64,000 nt of DNA from an uncultured Eubacteriales bacterium (GCA_902775345.1 CACYLW010000012.1:1-64000), one strand, 5' to 3'. Counted from the stretch's first letter, positions 51,693 through 60,968 are shown. The notes: generated by a model not told the origin, from the sequence alone. Translations and numbers: made by a program.

Positions 51693-52928
51693 ATGGTTAC
51701 AAGAAGAATATACCAGAGCGATCCATATGCTGTAATGAACGAGGCTTTGATCACCTCCGTACGCGAAAAAAACGGCGTGGATGTGATCGCCTGCGACACT
51801 TCCGTATTCTATCCGGAGGGCGGAGGTCAGCCTTCCGACACCGGAACCGTATCCCTCTGCGGAACACAGCAGGTCTATAAAGTGACCCGCGCATCTGACG
51901 AGTCACTGGATAGTGACGTATGGCATGCAACTGATGCTCCGGCCGGAACTTTCAGCACCGGAGACAGGGTCGTGCTGAATATCGACCGCGATCTGCGCTT
52001 CAGGAACATGCAGCGCCACTGCGGCGAGCACATGCTGAGCGGAACCATGGATACTCTCTTCGGAGGGGTCAACAAGGGGTTCCACATGGGTGACGAATAC
52101 ATCACCATAGACATAGATCTCGGCGGGCGCATGCTCACGGATGAAGAGCTCGATCTCGCTGAGCGCACCGTAAACGAAGCTATCTGGGCTGATCTCCCGG
52201 TGACGGTCACCTGGTTCGACGATTATGAATCATCGCTCGCGCTGCCGGTACGCAAGAGGGTCCCTCATGACGGCAGGGTATCCGTGGTGACAGTAGGTGA
52301 CCTGAATGATCCGTATGACTGCATCGCATGCTGCGGTACTCACCCGGCCAGATCATCCGAAGTCGGACTGCTTGCTATCTACAAGCGCGAGCCAAACAAG
52401 GGCATGAACCGCATTTACTTTGACTGCGGAAAAGCCGCATTCAGAAGGCTCAGCGCAGACTCAAAGATACTCGCTGAAGCAGCCAGGCGCTATTCCTGCT
52501 CCCCTGCCGACTTTATCGGAAGACTCGATGCCGAAGCTGAAAATATCTCTGCCCTCAAGGCAAAGCTCGCAGCCACGACATCGTATATAAAGGAAGCGGA
52601 AAAGGAAAAGATACTGGGCGCGGTCGCGGATGCCGGAGCTTCAGGTTATGTATACAGCTCGGATATACTCAGCGCTGATGATCTTCTGAAGCTTGGTTTT
52701 TCTGTCATCAATGAAACGCCGGGACTCTTCCTGATCATGAGACAGCCGGATTCGCACACATGTCTGCTCCTGTCCTCTTCTGAGGAACGCAAGTGCGGCG
52801 CCATAGTAAAGGCAAACGCGAAGAACTTCAGCGGCAAGGGCGGCGGACGCGATGACAACGCCAGAGCCATCTTCCCTTCAACTGCCGACATGGACGCTTT
52901 CATCGGAGAAATATCATCCCAAAACTGA
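51693..52928 (+). CDS. Alanyl-tRNA editing protein (AlaX-type)
   Basis: This is a stand-alone editing protein that removes serine or glycine mis-attached to tRNA-Ala. It has 411 residues from the ATG at 51693 with AAAGGA 9 nt upstream. The frame extends further up but only through the AT-rich intergenic region. The zinc site is H109-x3-H113 in RHCGEHMLSG and C213-x3-H217 in CCGTHPAR. It has a C-terminal DHHA1-like domain (about 300-411; GKGGGRDDNARA), so it is the long AlaX form. YPEGGGQPSDTG is the conserved N-terminal loop. Confidence 0.92.
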   Translation: MVTRRIYQSDPYAVMNEALITSVREKNGVDVIACDTSVFYPEGGGQPSDTGTVSLCGTQQVYKVTRASDESLDSDVWHATDAPAGTFSTGDRVVLNIDRDLRFRNMQRHCGEHMLSGTMDTLFGGVNKGFHMGDEYITIDIDLGGRMLTDEELDLAERTVNEAIWADLPVTVTWFDDYESSLALPVRKRVPHDGRVSVVTVGDLNDPYDCIACCGTHPARSSEVGLLAIYKREPNKGMNRIYFDCGKAAFRRLSADSKILAEAARRYSCSPADFIGRLDAEAENISALKAKLAATTSYIKEAEKEKILGAVADAGASGYVYSSDILSADDLLKLGFSVINETPGLFLIMRQPDSHTCLLLSSSEERKCGAIVKANAKNFSGKGGGRDDNARAIFPSTADMDAFIGEISSQN

Positions 52929-52975
52929 TATCGCGTGATACAATAAGACAGAACAGAATTTTAAGGAGGATCGAC

Positions 52976-53620
52976 ATGAATGACAAAGTCATCGTGACTA
53001 TAGACAGGGAATTCGGCAGCGGCGGTCATGAGGTCGCAAAGCGCCTGGCGGAAAGACTCGGAGTCCCGTTCTACGACGAAGAGATCATAGCCATGGCTGC
53101 GGAGTCCACCGGCTACAATGCGGAATATATACGAGACAATGACGAGAAAGCTCCTGATTATTCTTTCAGCAGCATGTTCTCGGGATTTGACTCGTTCACG
53201 ACCTCACCTTTCACCAAGGTGCAGGAAGAAGAGTTCAACATAATCCGCCAGATCGCGGCCAAGGGAAGCTGCGTAATAGTAGGAAGAGCTGCTGACTACA
53301 TCCTCTCAGAGGAACGCCACGTCAGCATATTCCTGTTTGCGCCGTATGAGGAAAGAGTCAGGAGAAAACTCCAGATCCACAATACCATGGAGCCGGAGAA
53401 CCTCTTCGATCTTCAGACAGTCGAAAAGCAGGTGAAGCAGATCGACAAGCAGCGCCGCAGGTATTACGAGTTCTATACTGACAACAAATGGGGCGGCCGT
53501 GACGAATACGACCTTCTCATCAACACCAGCCGTGCCGGAGTTGAAGGCGCGGTGGATATCATCGAAGCATATATCAAGGGCGGTAAAGACAAAGATCTTA
53601 TGTCTGACCTGGAGTACTAA
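52976..53620 (+). CDS. Cytidylate kinase-like protein
   Basis: This 214-residue P-loop protein opens with VTIDREFGSGGHEVAKRLA, the phosphate-binding loop of the cytidylate-kinase-like family (PF13189). KGSCVIVGRAADYIL and RRRYYEFYTDNKWG follow at the expected places. True Cmk enzymes are similar in size but have a different NMP-binding insert, so the nucleotide substrate is unsure. It starts after an excellent AAGGAGG and lies 47 nt after the AlaX gene. A hairpin pair and a terminator follow. Confidence 0.88.
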   Translation: MNDKVIVTIDREFGSGGHEVAKRLAERLGVPFYDEEIIAMAAESTGYNAEYIRDNDEKAPDYSFSSMFSGFDSFTTSPFTKVQEEEFNIIRQIAAKGSCVIVGRAADYILSEERHVSIFLFAPYEERVRRKLQIHNTMEPENLFDLQTVEKQVKQIDKQRRRYYEFYTDNKWGGRDEYDLLINTSRAGVEGAVDIIEAYIKGGKDKDLMSDLEY

Positions 53621-53692
53621 AAAAGAAGACAGATGTCCGAGTTTTCTGAACTCAGTCCGTGGTGAGCGGACTGAAGAAAGCCTGTGTACGCG

Positions 53693-53717
53693 AGCGGCGG
53701 AATTCCGCCGCTTTTTC
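53693..53717 (+). terminator. Terminator after the kinase-like gene
   Basis: The 20-bp perfect palindrome AGCGGCGGAATTCCGCCGCT (53693-53712) is followed by a T run. A smaller hairpin with arms CAGTCCG/CGGACTG (53653-53673) lies upstream in the same gap. Confidence 0.85.
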
Positions 53718-53739
53718 TTCGTCACATTTTCTACGAACC

Positions 53740-53767
53740 TTGAATTCACGGATATTTAGTGTAAAAT
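53740..53767 (+). promoter_or_regulatory. Probable promoter of the liv operon
   Basis: TTGAAT (53740-53745), a 16-bp spacer and TAAAAT (53762-53767), about 80 bp before livJ. The leader contains a small ACGGCT/AGCCGT hairpin (53795-53811). No recognised riboswitch or T-box. Confidence 0.5.
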
Positions 53768-53849
53768 CTAAAATAACTTTATACATTATATTGCACGGCT
53801 TTTTCAGCCGTTCGGTATCGTCAGAAGATGTTTATATGGAGGAATCAAA

Positions 53850-55031
53850 ATGAAGAAAATTCTGGTATTGGTACTCTCTCTCATGCTCGCGATGCTGGCA
53901 CTCGCAGGCTGCGGAGGCGGCGGCGATTCGGGATCCGGCGGCGGCGACACTGTAAAGATCGGCGTATTTGAACCTGCTTCGGGAGACAACGGTGCAGGCG
54001 GAAAGCAGGAGACTCTCGGTATTGAGTATGCCAACAAGATGACCCCTACCGTCACGATCGGCGATAAGGAGTATAACGTTGAACTCGTAAAAGTAGACAA
54101 CGAATCAGACAACTCCAAGGCCGTGACGGCAGCTCAGAACCTCGTATCCCAGAACGTATCCATCGTTCTCGGATCATACGGCTCAGGCGTATCGATCGCT
54201 GCTGCTGATGTATTTGCTGATGCAGGCATGCCTGCCATCGGCGTAACATGCACAAACCCTCAGGTAACAGCTGACTGTGAGCAGTACTTCAGGATCTGCT
54301 TCCTGGATCCTTTCCAGGGCACAGTTCTCGCTAACTATGCAAGCGACAGCGGATGCAAGAAGGCATACTGCCTCTCCAAGCTGGGCGATGACTACTCAGT
54401 AGGACTTGTAAACTACTTCGTAGAAGCATTCAAGGCAAACGGCGGCGAGGTCGTTGAAGAGCAGTTCCCTGACAAGAACTCCGACTTCACTTCCTATGTA
54501 GCAAACGCCAAGAACAAGGGCTGCGATGTATTCTTCGCACCTGTATCCACAGAAGCTGCTGCACTCATCATCGACCAGGCCGAGGCTCAGGATCTCGGAA
54601 TGCCGATCCTTGCAGGAGACACATGGGATTCCAACGTTATCACAGAAGCTGCCAAGGGCAAGAGCGTAGATATCACTGTTACAACCTTCTATCAGGAAGG
54701 CGGAAACCCTGAGTTCGACGAAGGCATCAAGGCATGGATGGAAGAAGACTCAACAGCCATGACAAACAACGGCGGCAACACAGACCTCGCAGCTGTAACA
54801 GCAATGGGCTATGACGCATACTACGTAGCACTCGAGGCAATGAAGGCTGCCGGCTCGACTGATCCTGCCGACATTCTCGCTGCCCTGCCTTCACTGAAAG
54901 TAAGCGGCCTGGTATGCGGAGATGTTTCGTTCAATGAGACAGGCGATGCAAACAAGACTGAAGCTTTCGTAAAGAAGTGCAACACTGAGACAGGCGCATG
55001 GGAGTTCGTAAAGACACAGTCCGCAGAATAA
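53850..55031 (+). CDS. livJ: Branched-chain amino acid ABC transporter, binding lipoprotein
   Basis: This is an extracytoplasmic substrate-binding protein, type I fold (LivJ family), of 393 residues. A lipoprotein signal with lipobox LALAGC makes C21 the lipidated residue, followed by a glycine/serine linker. The mature part opens with VKIGVFEPASGDNGAGGKQ, the ligand-pocket start of the family, and contains GSYGSGVSIAAADVF. It would capture leucine, isoleucine or valine (or another amino acid or amide, since the family is broad) and pass it to LivHM. An AGGAG-type site precedes the ATG. Confidence 0.94.
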   Translation: MKKILVLVLSLMLAMLALAGCGGGGDSGSGGGDTVKIGVFEPASGDNGAGGKQETLGIEYANKMTPTVTIGDKEYNVELVKVDNESDNSKAVTAAQNLVSQNVSIVLGSYGSGVSIAAADVFADAGMPAIGVTCTNPQVTADCEQYFRICFLDPFQGTVLANYASDSGCKKAYCLSKLGDDYSVGLVNYFVEAFKANGGEVVEEQFPDKNSDFTSYVANAKNKGCDVFFAPVSTEAAALIIDQAEAQDLGMPILAGDTWDSNVITEAAKGKSVDITVTTFYQEGGNPEFDEGIKAWMEEDSTAMTNNGGNTDLAAVTAMGYDAYYVALEAMKAAGSTDPADILAALPSLKVSGLVCGDVSFNETGDANKTEAFVKKCNTETGAWEFVKTQSAE

Positions 55032-55090
55032 TTCTTATACGGGTATAGGGATATTTCAGGGATTTGCGATCTTCTGATCAAGTAGAAATG

Positions 55091-55120
55091 CGGGAAGCCG
55101 CGAGGCTTCCCGCGATTTTG
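55091..55120 (+). terminator. Attenuating hairpin between livJ and livH
   Basis: A perfect 10-bp stem, GCGGGAAGCC with GGCTTCCCGC, with a GCGA tetraloop, is followed by GATTTT. A leaky terminator here would let the binding protein be made in excess over the membrane parts. Confidence 0.8.
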
Positions 55121-55136
55121 TAAAAAAGGATATAAA

Positions 55137-56015
55137 ATGTTACATACCTGGTTACCATACATACTCGCCGGCATCGCTGTCGGCGGTCAATACGCACTGA
55201 TAGCCATAGGATACACGATGGTTTACGGTATCCTGAGGCTCATCAACTTCGCTCACGGCGACGTATTCATGTGGTCGGGACTCATCATGGTTTACCTTAT
55301 AACCGTCCTCCCTCTCTGGGTGTCGGTAATACTGGTAATAATCTTCGCGATAGTACTTGGCACTACGATAGAAAAAGTCGCCTACCGGCCGCTGCGTTCT
55401 GCGCCGCGTATGTCCATAATGATCTCCGCGATCGGCGTGTCATACCTGCTGCAGAACTTCGCGCTCTACATCACCGGAGGTCTTACAAAGACATATCCTG
55501 AGATCGGTTTCCTGCAGAAGACGGTAAAGATCGGTTCTGCCACCACTAAGATGGTCACTGTCATCACACCGGTGCTGACGATCGTTCTCGTATTCCTGCT
55601 CGTAATGCTCATCAAGCATACAAAGATAGGTATGGCGATGCGTGCTGTTTCGCGCGACTTTGAAACAAGTTCGCTCATGGGCATAGACATTAACAGGGTC
55701 ATCACAGTCACATTCGTAATAGGCTGTGCACTCGCCGCGATCGGATCCGTCCTCTACTTCTCCAACTACACGGGCATCAACCCTATGTCGGGAGCGATGC
55801 CGGGCCTCAAGGCTTTCGTAGCTGCAGTATTCGGAGGAATAGGTTCCGTACCGGGAGCTGTCGTCGGCGCCTTTGTAATAGGTATCTGTGAGAACCTCAT
55901 CAAGGGTGCCGGCTGGACTACATTCTCTGACGCTTTCACATTCGTTCTCCTGATAGTCATCCTGATGGTCAAGCCTACGGGTCTCTTCGGCGAGAAGAAT
56001 ATCGACAAGGTATAG
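55137..56015 (+). CDS. livH: Branched-chain amino acid ABC transporter permease
   Basis: This 292-residue membrane protein has about eight hydrophobic segments and the LivH-type features INFAHGDVFMWSG (near 41-53) and GLKAFVAAVFGGIGSVPGA (about 224-242), the loop that contacts the ATPase. It begins 105 nt after livJ, past the hairpin. A start with ATGTTACATACC gives the normal N-terminus with a short lead into the first membrane segment. Confidence 0.95.
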   Translation: MLHTWLPYILAGIAVGGQYALIAIGYTMVYGILRLINFAHGDVFMWSGLIMVYLITVLPLWVSVILVIIFAIVLGTTIEKVAYRPLRSAPRMSIMISAIGVSYLLQNFALYITGGLTKTYPEIGFLQKTVKIGSATTKMVTVITPVLTIVLVFLLVMLIKHTKIGMAMRAVSRDFETSSLMGIDINRVITVTFVIGCALAAIGSVLYFSNYTGINPMSGAMPGLKAFVAAVFGGIGSVPGAVVGAFVIGICENLIKGAGWTTFSDAFTFVLLIVILMVKPTGLFGEKNIDKV

Positions 56016-56024
56016 GAGGGCGCC

Positions 56025-57332
56025 ATGGAAACGACACTGAACAAAAAAACCAAATCGGCTCTCTCCGTAGCAGCGATCGCGCTCTTCCTTGTATTTGTGT
56101 ATTTCGGAGACATCATGATCTCTCCGGGATCATCCTGGAAGATGCTGATCACTGTTATAGAAAAAGGATCCATATACGCACTGGTAGCTGCATCCATGAA
56201 CCTGCTGAACGGTTTCACGGGACTCTTCTCTCTCGGCCAGGCGGGCTTCATGCTGATAGGCGCATATACCTATGCCATATTCACCATTCCTGCCGCCTCG
56301 CACGAGGCAGTATATCAGTACTTTGACGGCGGCGCCATCCAGTGGTCGATAGTTGAGACGCTCGAGGGAAGCCTCGGAGTATTCGGCCACTACCTGGGCA
56401 TGCTGATCCCTATGCTCGGCGCAGGACTTCTGGTCGCTGTCATAGCATTCCTCATCGGCATCCCGGTGCTGAGGCTCAAGTCAGACTATCTCGCGATCGC
56501 TACGCTCGGTTTTGCGGAGATCCTCAGGGCATTCTTCCAGTGGAACACGCTCGGTCCTGTCACAAACGGATCCAACGTGCTTCGTAAATACACCACATAC
56601 GGAAACGCCATATTCCCTGTTCTGATCTCAGGTCTGTGCATAGCAGTGATCCTGCTGCTGATCAACTCGACATACGGCCGCGCCTTCCGCGCCATCCGCG
56701 ACGATGAGATCGCAGCTGAGGCAATGGGCATCAGCCTCTTCAAGCATAAGGAGATATCGTTTGTCATATCGTCCTTCTTTGCAGGCATAAGCGGCGCCCT
56801 TCTGGCCATGTTCCAGACCACCATCAACGCAACTCCGTTCAACACCGTTATGACTTACGAGATCCTTCTCATAGTAGTCATCGGCGGTATCGGTTCGATC
56901 ACCGGATCCATCATCGGCGCGTTCCTGTTCACAGCCGCGTCTGAATGGTGGCTCAGAGGTCTCGACGCAGGAAGATGGCTCGGCATTTCCGGTTCTTTCA
57001 TGAGGCCGGGATTCCGTAAAGTCGTATTCGCCGTACTCATCATGCTGATCGTGCTCTTTTACTCACGCGGCATCATGGGAGACAAGGAATTCAGCTGGGA
57101 GAAATTCATCTCAGGGCTGAAAAACCTCCCTGCTAACCTGAAGGCATGGCCTTCAAGGCGCAAGGCAAAAGCTGCGGCAAGGCGCAGCGTAAGAGCAGCA
57201 AACGCAGCGGCAAAGAACAGGGCCAGGGAAGCAAAGGCCTCCAACGAGGCAAGGATCGCTTCGGGCGAAGCGCTCTTCACCCCGCTTGAAGTATCTGACA
57301 CTGTAGTAGTATTCGACAAGGAGGGCAAATGA
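56025..57332 (+). CDS. livM: Branched-chain amino acid ABC transporter permease
   Basis: This is the second permease, 435 residues. It has the typical NLLNGFTGLFSLGQAGFMLIGAY-type start region and the ATPase-contact loop in EIAAEAMGIS. The core ends near residue 360 (LFYSRGIMGDKEF). A tail of about 75 residues, very rich in Ala, Arg and Lys (RRKAKAAARRSVRAANAA), is longer than usual and is probably cytoplasmic. Its stop overlaps the livG start by 4 nt (ATGA), so the proteins are made in register. Confidence 0.94.
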   Translation: METTLNKKTKSALSVAAIALFLVFVYFGDIMISPGSSWKMLITVIEKGSIYALVAASMNLLNGFTGLFSLGQAGFMLIGAYTYAIFTIPAASHEAVYQYFDGGAIQWSIVETLEGSLGVFGHYLGMLIPMLGAGLLVAVIAFLIGIPVLRLKSDYLAIATLGFAEILRAFFQWNTLGPVTNGSNVLRKYTTYGNAIFPVLISGLCIAVILLLINSTYGRAFRAIRDDEIAAEAMGISLFKHKEISFVISSFFAGISGALLAMFQTTINATPFNTVMTYEILLIVVIGGIGSITGSIIGAFLFTAASEWWLRGLDAGRWLGISGSFMRPGFRKVVFAVLIMLIVLFYSRGIMGDKEFSWEKFISGLKNLPANLKAWPSRRKAKAAARRSVRAANAAAKNRAREAKASNEARIASGEALFTPLEVSDTVVVFDKEGK

Positions 57333-58180
57333 TGGACAACAGAGAAGTAGTACTCAGGCTCTCCGATATAACCATGCAGTTCGGCGGAGTCGTCGCTGTC
57401 GACAATCTTAATCTGGTCGTACACAAGAATGAGATAGTCGGACTGATCGGCCCTAACGGCGCCGGAAAGACCACAGCCTTCAACTGCATCACAGGCGTAT
57501 ATGAACCTACCAACGGATCTGTTGAGATAAACGGAAAAGTTGTGATAGAAAATCACCCGCAAGGCAAGATGAAAGATGCCTACAAGGGACGCAATGCAGG
57601 AAAGTATACAAAGGCCATCACCATGCTGCCTGACAAGGTAACCAAGCTGGGCGTTGCGCGTACATTCCAGAACATAAGGCTCTTCAAGGGCATGACCGTA
57701 ATGGAAAATGTCATGGTAGCCATGCACATGAACCAGACCGAGTCGGTATTCGGAGCTACTTTCAGAAGCAAGAAGGCCCGCGCAGAAGAAGCCGCAATGA
57801 GGGCTGAGGCTGAAGAGCTGCTCCGCAAGGTAGATCTCTATGAGAACAGAAACGACCTTGCGACCTCGCTGCCTTACGGTAAGCAGAGGCATCTCGAGAT
57901 CGCCCGCGCGCTTGCCACACACCCTTCGATCCTTCTGCTCGACGAGCCTGCGGCAGGCATGAACCCGCAGGAATCCGACGATCTCATGAAGTTCATCGGA
58001 AGGATACGCGATGAGTTCGACCTTTCCATACTGATGATCGAGCACCACATGCAGGTCATCATGGGCATATGCGAACACATCTACGTGCTCAACTACGGCG
58101 GTCAGATTGCAGACGGAACTGCCGCTGAGATCCAGGCTAACCCTGCTGTTATAGAAGCTTATCTGGGAGGTGACGAATAA
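57329..58180 (+). CDS. livG: Branched-chain amino acid ABC transporter ATPase
   Basis: This 283-residue ATPase has Walker A GPNGAGKTT, the LivG-type long insert after VVIENHPQGKMKDAY, Walker B LLLDEPAAGMNP and a late H in IEHHMQVIM. The ABC signature region reads LPYGKQRHLEIARALA, with the usual LSYG replaced by LPYG, a form common in LivG proteins. It overlaps livM by 4 nt, and livF starts on its last base. Confidence 0.95.
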   Translation: MMDNREVVLRLSDITMQFGGVVAVDNLNLVVHKNEIVGLIGPNGAGKTTAFNCITGVYEPTNGSVEINGKVVIENHPQGKMKDAYKGRNAGKYTKAITMLPDKVTKLGVARTFQNIRLFKGMTVMENVMVAMHMNQTESVFGATFRSKKARAEEAAMRAEAEELLRKVDLYENRNDLATSLPYGKQRHLEIARALATHPSILLLDEPAAGMNPQESDDLMKFIGRIRDEFDLSILMIEHHMQVIMGICEHIYVLNYGGQIADGTAAEIQANPAVIEAYLGGDE

Positions 58181-58884
58181 TGCTTGCAATCAGAAATCTG
58201 AATGTACATTACGGCGGTATCCACGCTCTCAGAGGCATCGACATCGATGTGCCTGACGGCAAGATAATCTCGCTTATAGGTGCTAACGGCGCCGGAAAAT
58301 CAACGACACTGAAGTCGGTAATGGGACTGGTGCCGAAGAGCGACGGTCACGTCTACTGGGATAATACAGACATAACTTCACTCAAGACGAAGGACATCGT
58401 AGGCGAAGGCATAATCCTCTGCCCTGAAGGACGAAGGATATTCCCTGACCTTACTGTAGACGAGAACATCGCTGCAGGCGCTTACCTGCGCAAGGACAAG
58501 GCAGAGATAGCACGAGACAGAGACTGGGTATACGAGCTCTTCCCTAGAATCGCAGGGAGAACATGGCAGCTCGGCGCGACCCTCTCCGGAGGCGAGCAGC
58601 AGATGCTCGCGGTAGCCCGCGCGTTGATGTCAAAGCCGAAGCTCCTCATGCTCGACGAGCCTTCACTCGGACTCGCTCCGCTGGTAATCAAGGACATCTT
58701 TGCGGTCATACAGAAAATCAGGGAAGACGGCGTCAACATCCTGTTGATCGAGCAGAACGCTAAAGCCGCCCTCGAGATATCTGACTACGCATATGTAATG
58801 GAGACCGGCGTCATAACGATGGCCGGCCCGGGAAAAGCGCTGCTCAACGACCCGCGTGTACAGCAGGCTTATCTCGGAGAGTAA
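58180..58884 (+). CDS. livF: Branched-chain amino acid ABC transporter ATPase
   Basis: This is the second ATPase, 234 residues, with Walker A GANGAGKST, signature LSGGEQQMLAVARALM, Walker B LMLDEPSLGLAP and IEQNAKAALEISDYAYVMETG, typical of LivF. It forms the nucleotide-binding pair with LivG. The ATG overlaps the livG stop (TAATG), and GGAGGTGA lies just upstream within livG. A strong terminator follows 20 nt after the stop. Confidence 0.95.
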   Translation: MLAIRNLNVHYGGIHALRGIDIDVPDGKIISLIGANGAGKSTTLKSVMGLVPKSDGHVYWDNTDITSLKTKDIVGEGIILCPEGRRIFPDLTVDENIAAGAYLRKDKAEIARDRDWVYELFPRIAGRTWQLGATLSGGEQQMLAVARALMSKPKLLMLDEPSLGLAPLVIKDIFAVIQKIREDGVNILLIEQNAKAALEISDYAYVMETGVITMAGPGKALLNDPRVQQAYLGE

Positions 58885-58904
58885 ACGCCATAATATACGC
58901 AATA

Positions 58905-58928
58905 AAAAAGGAGCTCCGGCTCCTTTTT
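58905..58928. terminator. Bidirectional terminator between liv and rluB operons
   Basis: AAAAAGGAGC (58905-58914) pairs with GCTCCTTTTT (58919-58928) around a TCCG loop, with T runs usable on both strands. The rluB stop begins at the last bases. Confidence 0.85.
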
Positions 58929-59628
58929 AAATGCGTTTAAGCTGTTCTACTTCCGCAGGACTCAGTTTGCGGAACTGTCCGATCGCCAGTCTGCCGATCT
59001 CAAGATTGCCCAGACCCGTGCGGCAGAGTTCCAGTACCGGATGTCCTATCGCCTTGAACATGCGGCGCACCTGACGGTTCTTGCCCTCGTGTATGACTAT
59101 CTCAGCCAGGGTGGAATTGCGGTCGTGCTTAAGAAGATGTACGTCAGCCGGCGATGTTACGAAGCCGCCTATGTCTATCCCCTTTTCGAGCCTTGCTGCC
59201 TCAGCTCTGGTAACTATTCCCTGAGCCCTGACGATATATCTCTTGCTGAACTCATGTGACGGGTGCATCAGCTTGTTCGACAGATCCCCGTCATTTGTAA
59301 GTATCAGGAGGCCTGTCGTGTTGAGGTCAAGCCTTCCTACAGGGAACACTCTCACCTCGTCCGGAACAAGCTCCGTAACGAGAGGCCTGCCCTCCTTATC
59401 TGCCGTCGATGTCACATAACCTGCCGGTTTATTGAGCAGATAATACACCTTGCGGTCAGACGGGGTGATGCGCGCGCCGTCCACTTCAACTAAATCGCCG
59501 TCCTCAACATGGTATCCCGGCGAAGTAAGGACTGCCCCGTTTACCTTCACCCTGCCTTCTTCTATCAATTCATCTGCCTTGCGGCGGCTCGTTACGCCTG
59601 CTGATGCTATATACTGGTTTATTCTCAT
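58927..59628 (-). CDS. rluB: Ribosomal large subunit pseudouridine synthase B-like
   Basis: This RsuA/RluB-family pseudouridine synthase (233 residues) is expected to act on 23S rRNA. It has an N-terminal S4 RNA-binding domain (1-48, SRRKADELIEEGRVKVNG). The catalytic motif is GRLDLNTTGLL with D101, KPAGYVTS is the family lead-in, and HEGKNRQVRRMF is a late signature. It is the last gene of the scpA-scpB set, overlapping the scpB end by 4 nt. The gene order scpA-scpB-rluB is conserved in Firmicutes, which supports RluB. Confidence 0.94.
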   Translation of the reverse strand: MRINQYIASAGVTSRRKADELIEEGRVKVNGAVLTSPGYHVEDGDLVEVDGARITPSDRKVYYLLNKPAGYVTSTADKEGRPLVTELVPDEVRVFPVGRLDLNTTGLLILTNDGDLSNKLMHPSHEFSKRYIVRAQGIVTRAEAARLEKGIDIGGFVTSPADVHLLKHDRNSTLAEIVIHEGKNRQVRRMFKAIGHPVLELCRTGLGNLEIGRLAIGQFRKLSPAEVEQLKRI

Positions 59629-60209
59629 TCTTTTCCCTCGAAATCCATTGCTAACTGGCCGTAGCCTTCCTCTTCGCGCTCTCGTCTCATCTCTTCATAC
59701 TCCGGTACTTCCGGAAGATCCTTGAGTGACGAGAACCCGAACTTCTTCAGAAATTCCTTTGTTGTCGCGTAGATCAGCGGTCTTCCTACGCCTTCCGACC
59801 TGCCTGAAATCTCTACCAGGCCCTTGTCTATGAGTCCGTCGATGACTCTTTCACTCTTGATCCCTCTGATGGAATCGATCTCAGATCTCGTTACCGGCTG
59901 GCGGTAAGCGATTATGGCGAGCACCTCAAGCGCGGCCTGCGACAGCCTCCTTACCCTTACAGGGGTGCAGAGCTTTTTGAGGAACATGTCGTTCTCAGCC
60001 AGCGTTACAAAACTGAACGCGTCATCGACCTCGCGTATCCTGATGCCTCTGCCTTCCTGCTCATATTCTGCCTGAAGCTCCCTGAAGAGCCCTCTTATTA
60101 CGTTTTTATCAGCCTCGAGCACCTCTGCCGCGTCCCTCACTTCGAGCGGCTCTCCCCACATGAACATCATGGTCTCGAGCGCGGATTTCATTGTTTTATT
60201 GCTGTACAT
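59625..60209 (-). CDS. scpB: Segregation and condensation protein B
   Basis: This 194-residue winged-helix partner of the SMC-ScpA complex compacts and separates the chromosome. Two winged-helix units are visible. AALEVLAIIAYRQPVTRSEI followed by SERVIDGLIDKGLVEISGR is the most conserved stretch of the family. It overlaps scpA by 14 nt and rluB by 4 nt. Confidence 0.95.
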   Translation of the reverse strand: MYSNKTMKSALETMMFMWGEPLEVRDAAEVLEADKNVIRGLFRELQAEYEQEGRGIRIREVDDAFSFVTLAENDMFLKKLCTPVRVRRLSQAALEVLAIIAYRQPVTRSEIDSIRGIKSERVIDGLIDKGLVEISGRSEGVGRPLIYATTKEFLKKFGFSSLKDLPEVPEYEEMRREREEEGYGQLAMDFEGKE

Positions 60210-60954
60210 CTGCCGTCTCCCTCCTGATCACCTTTATTTCGCCGAAGTTCTCAGTCTGCTCAGCGTCGTAGCCATGATTCTTTATCATGGAAAGCAGTGA
60301 CATGAAGCTGAGCGTGATGTCGTATCTGTCCGGCTTCTCAGGCAGCAGTTCATTGAACAGCACCTTGCCGTTTCCTTCCCTGAACTTTTTTTCAAGGAGC
60401 TCGGTCATCTCGCTGATACGCGATTCGATGGTCTCCTTGCGGCGGCGCACCCTGCTGTAGCGCCTAGTCACCTCCTCGACCTTCCTCTTGCGTGTCAGAA
60501 AGAGTATGAACGCGTTCACCATCTGCTCATCGCTGACCTGCAGGATCTCGTCAGGATTCCCGAGATATACGGACATGTCTTCAGCCGGCTTTTCATGGAC
60601 CGCGAGGTTGTATTCCTCTGCAGCCATCAGCATTTCTGCAGCCTTCTTGATGCGCATGTAGTCGAGCAGCCTTCCCCTGAGCTCTATCCTCGGGTCTTCG
60701 ACTATCTCGATCTCGCCTGCCTCGTTGATCCTCGGCAGCAGCATGCGGGACTTGAGCCGGATCAGCACTGCCGCGAGCACAATAAACTCGGTATCGACCT
60801 CTACGTTGAGTTCTTCCATCTCCTTGAGATAGCCGATATACTGCTCCGTTATCTCGGCGACCTTTATGTCATAAATGTCCATCCTCGCATTCTCGAGGAG
60901 GTATATGAGAAGGTCGAACGGTCCTTCAAATTTGTCTATCCTGACTTTATACAA
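60196..60954 (-). CDS. scpA: Segregation and condensation protein A
   Basis: This 252-residue kleisin links the SMC heads and binds ScpB. The start YKVRIDKFEGPFDLLIYLLE is the family hallmark, and VLAAVLIRLKSRMLLP follows. The C-terminal winged helix (about 190-252) touches the SMC cap. It lies 14 nt after truA and overlaps scpB by 14 nt. The smc gene is not in the window. Confidence 0.96.
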   Translation of the reverse strand: MYKVRIDKFEGPFDLLIYLLENARMDIYDIKVAEITEQYIGYLKEMEELNVEVDTEFIVLAAVLIRLKSRMLLPRINEAGEIEIVEDPRIELRGRLLDYMRIKKAAEMLMAAEEYNLAVHEKPAEDMSVYLGNPDEILQVSDEQMVNAFILFLTRKRKVEEVTRRYSRVRRRKETIESRISEMTELLEKKFREGNGKVLFNELLPEKPDRYDITLSFMSLLSMIKNHGYDAEQTENFGEIKVIRRETADVQQ

Positions 60955-60968
60955 TTTATCTCCTGTTG

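Noticed and set aside
57059..58189. A 376-codon open frame on the minus strand opposite livM/livG
   Set aside because: It is a shadow of two confirmed transporter genes in a strongly plus-strand operon.
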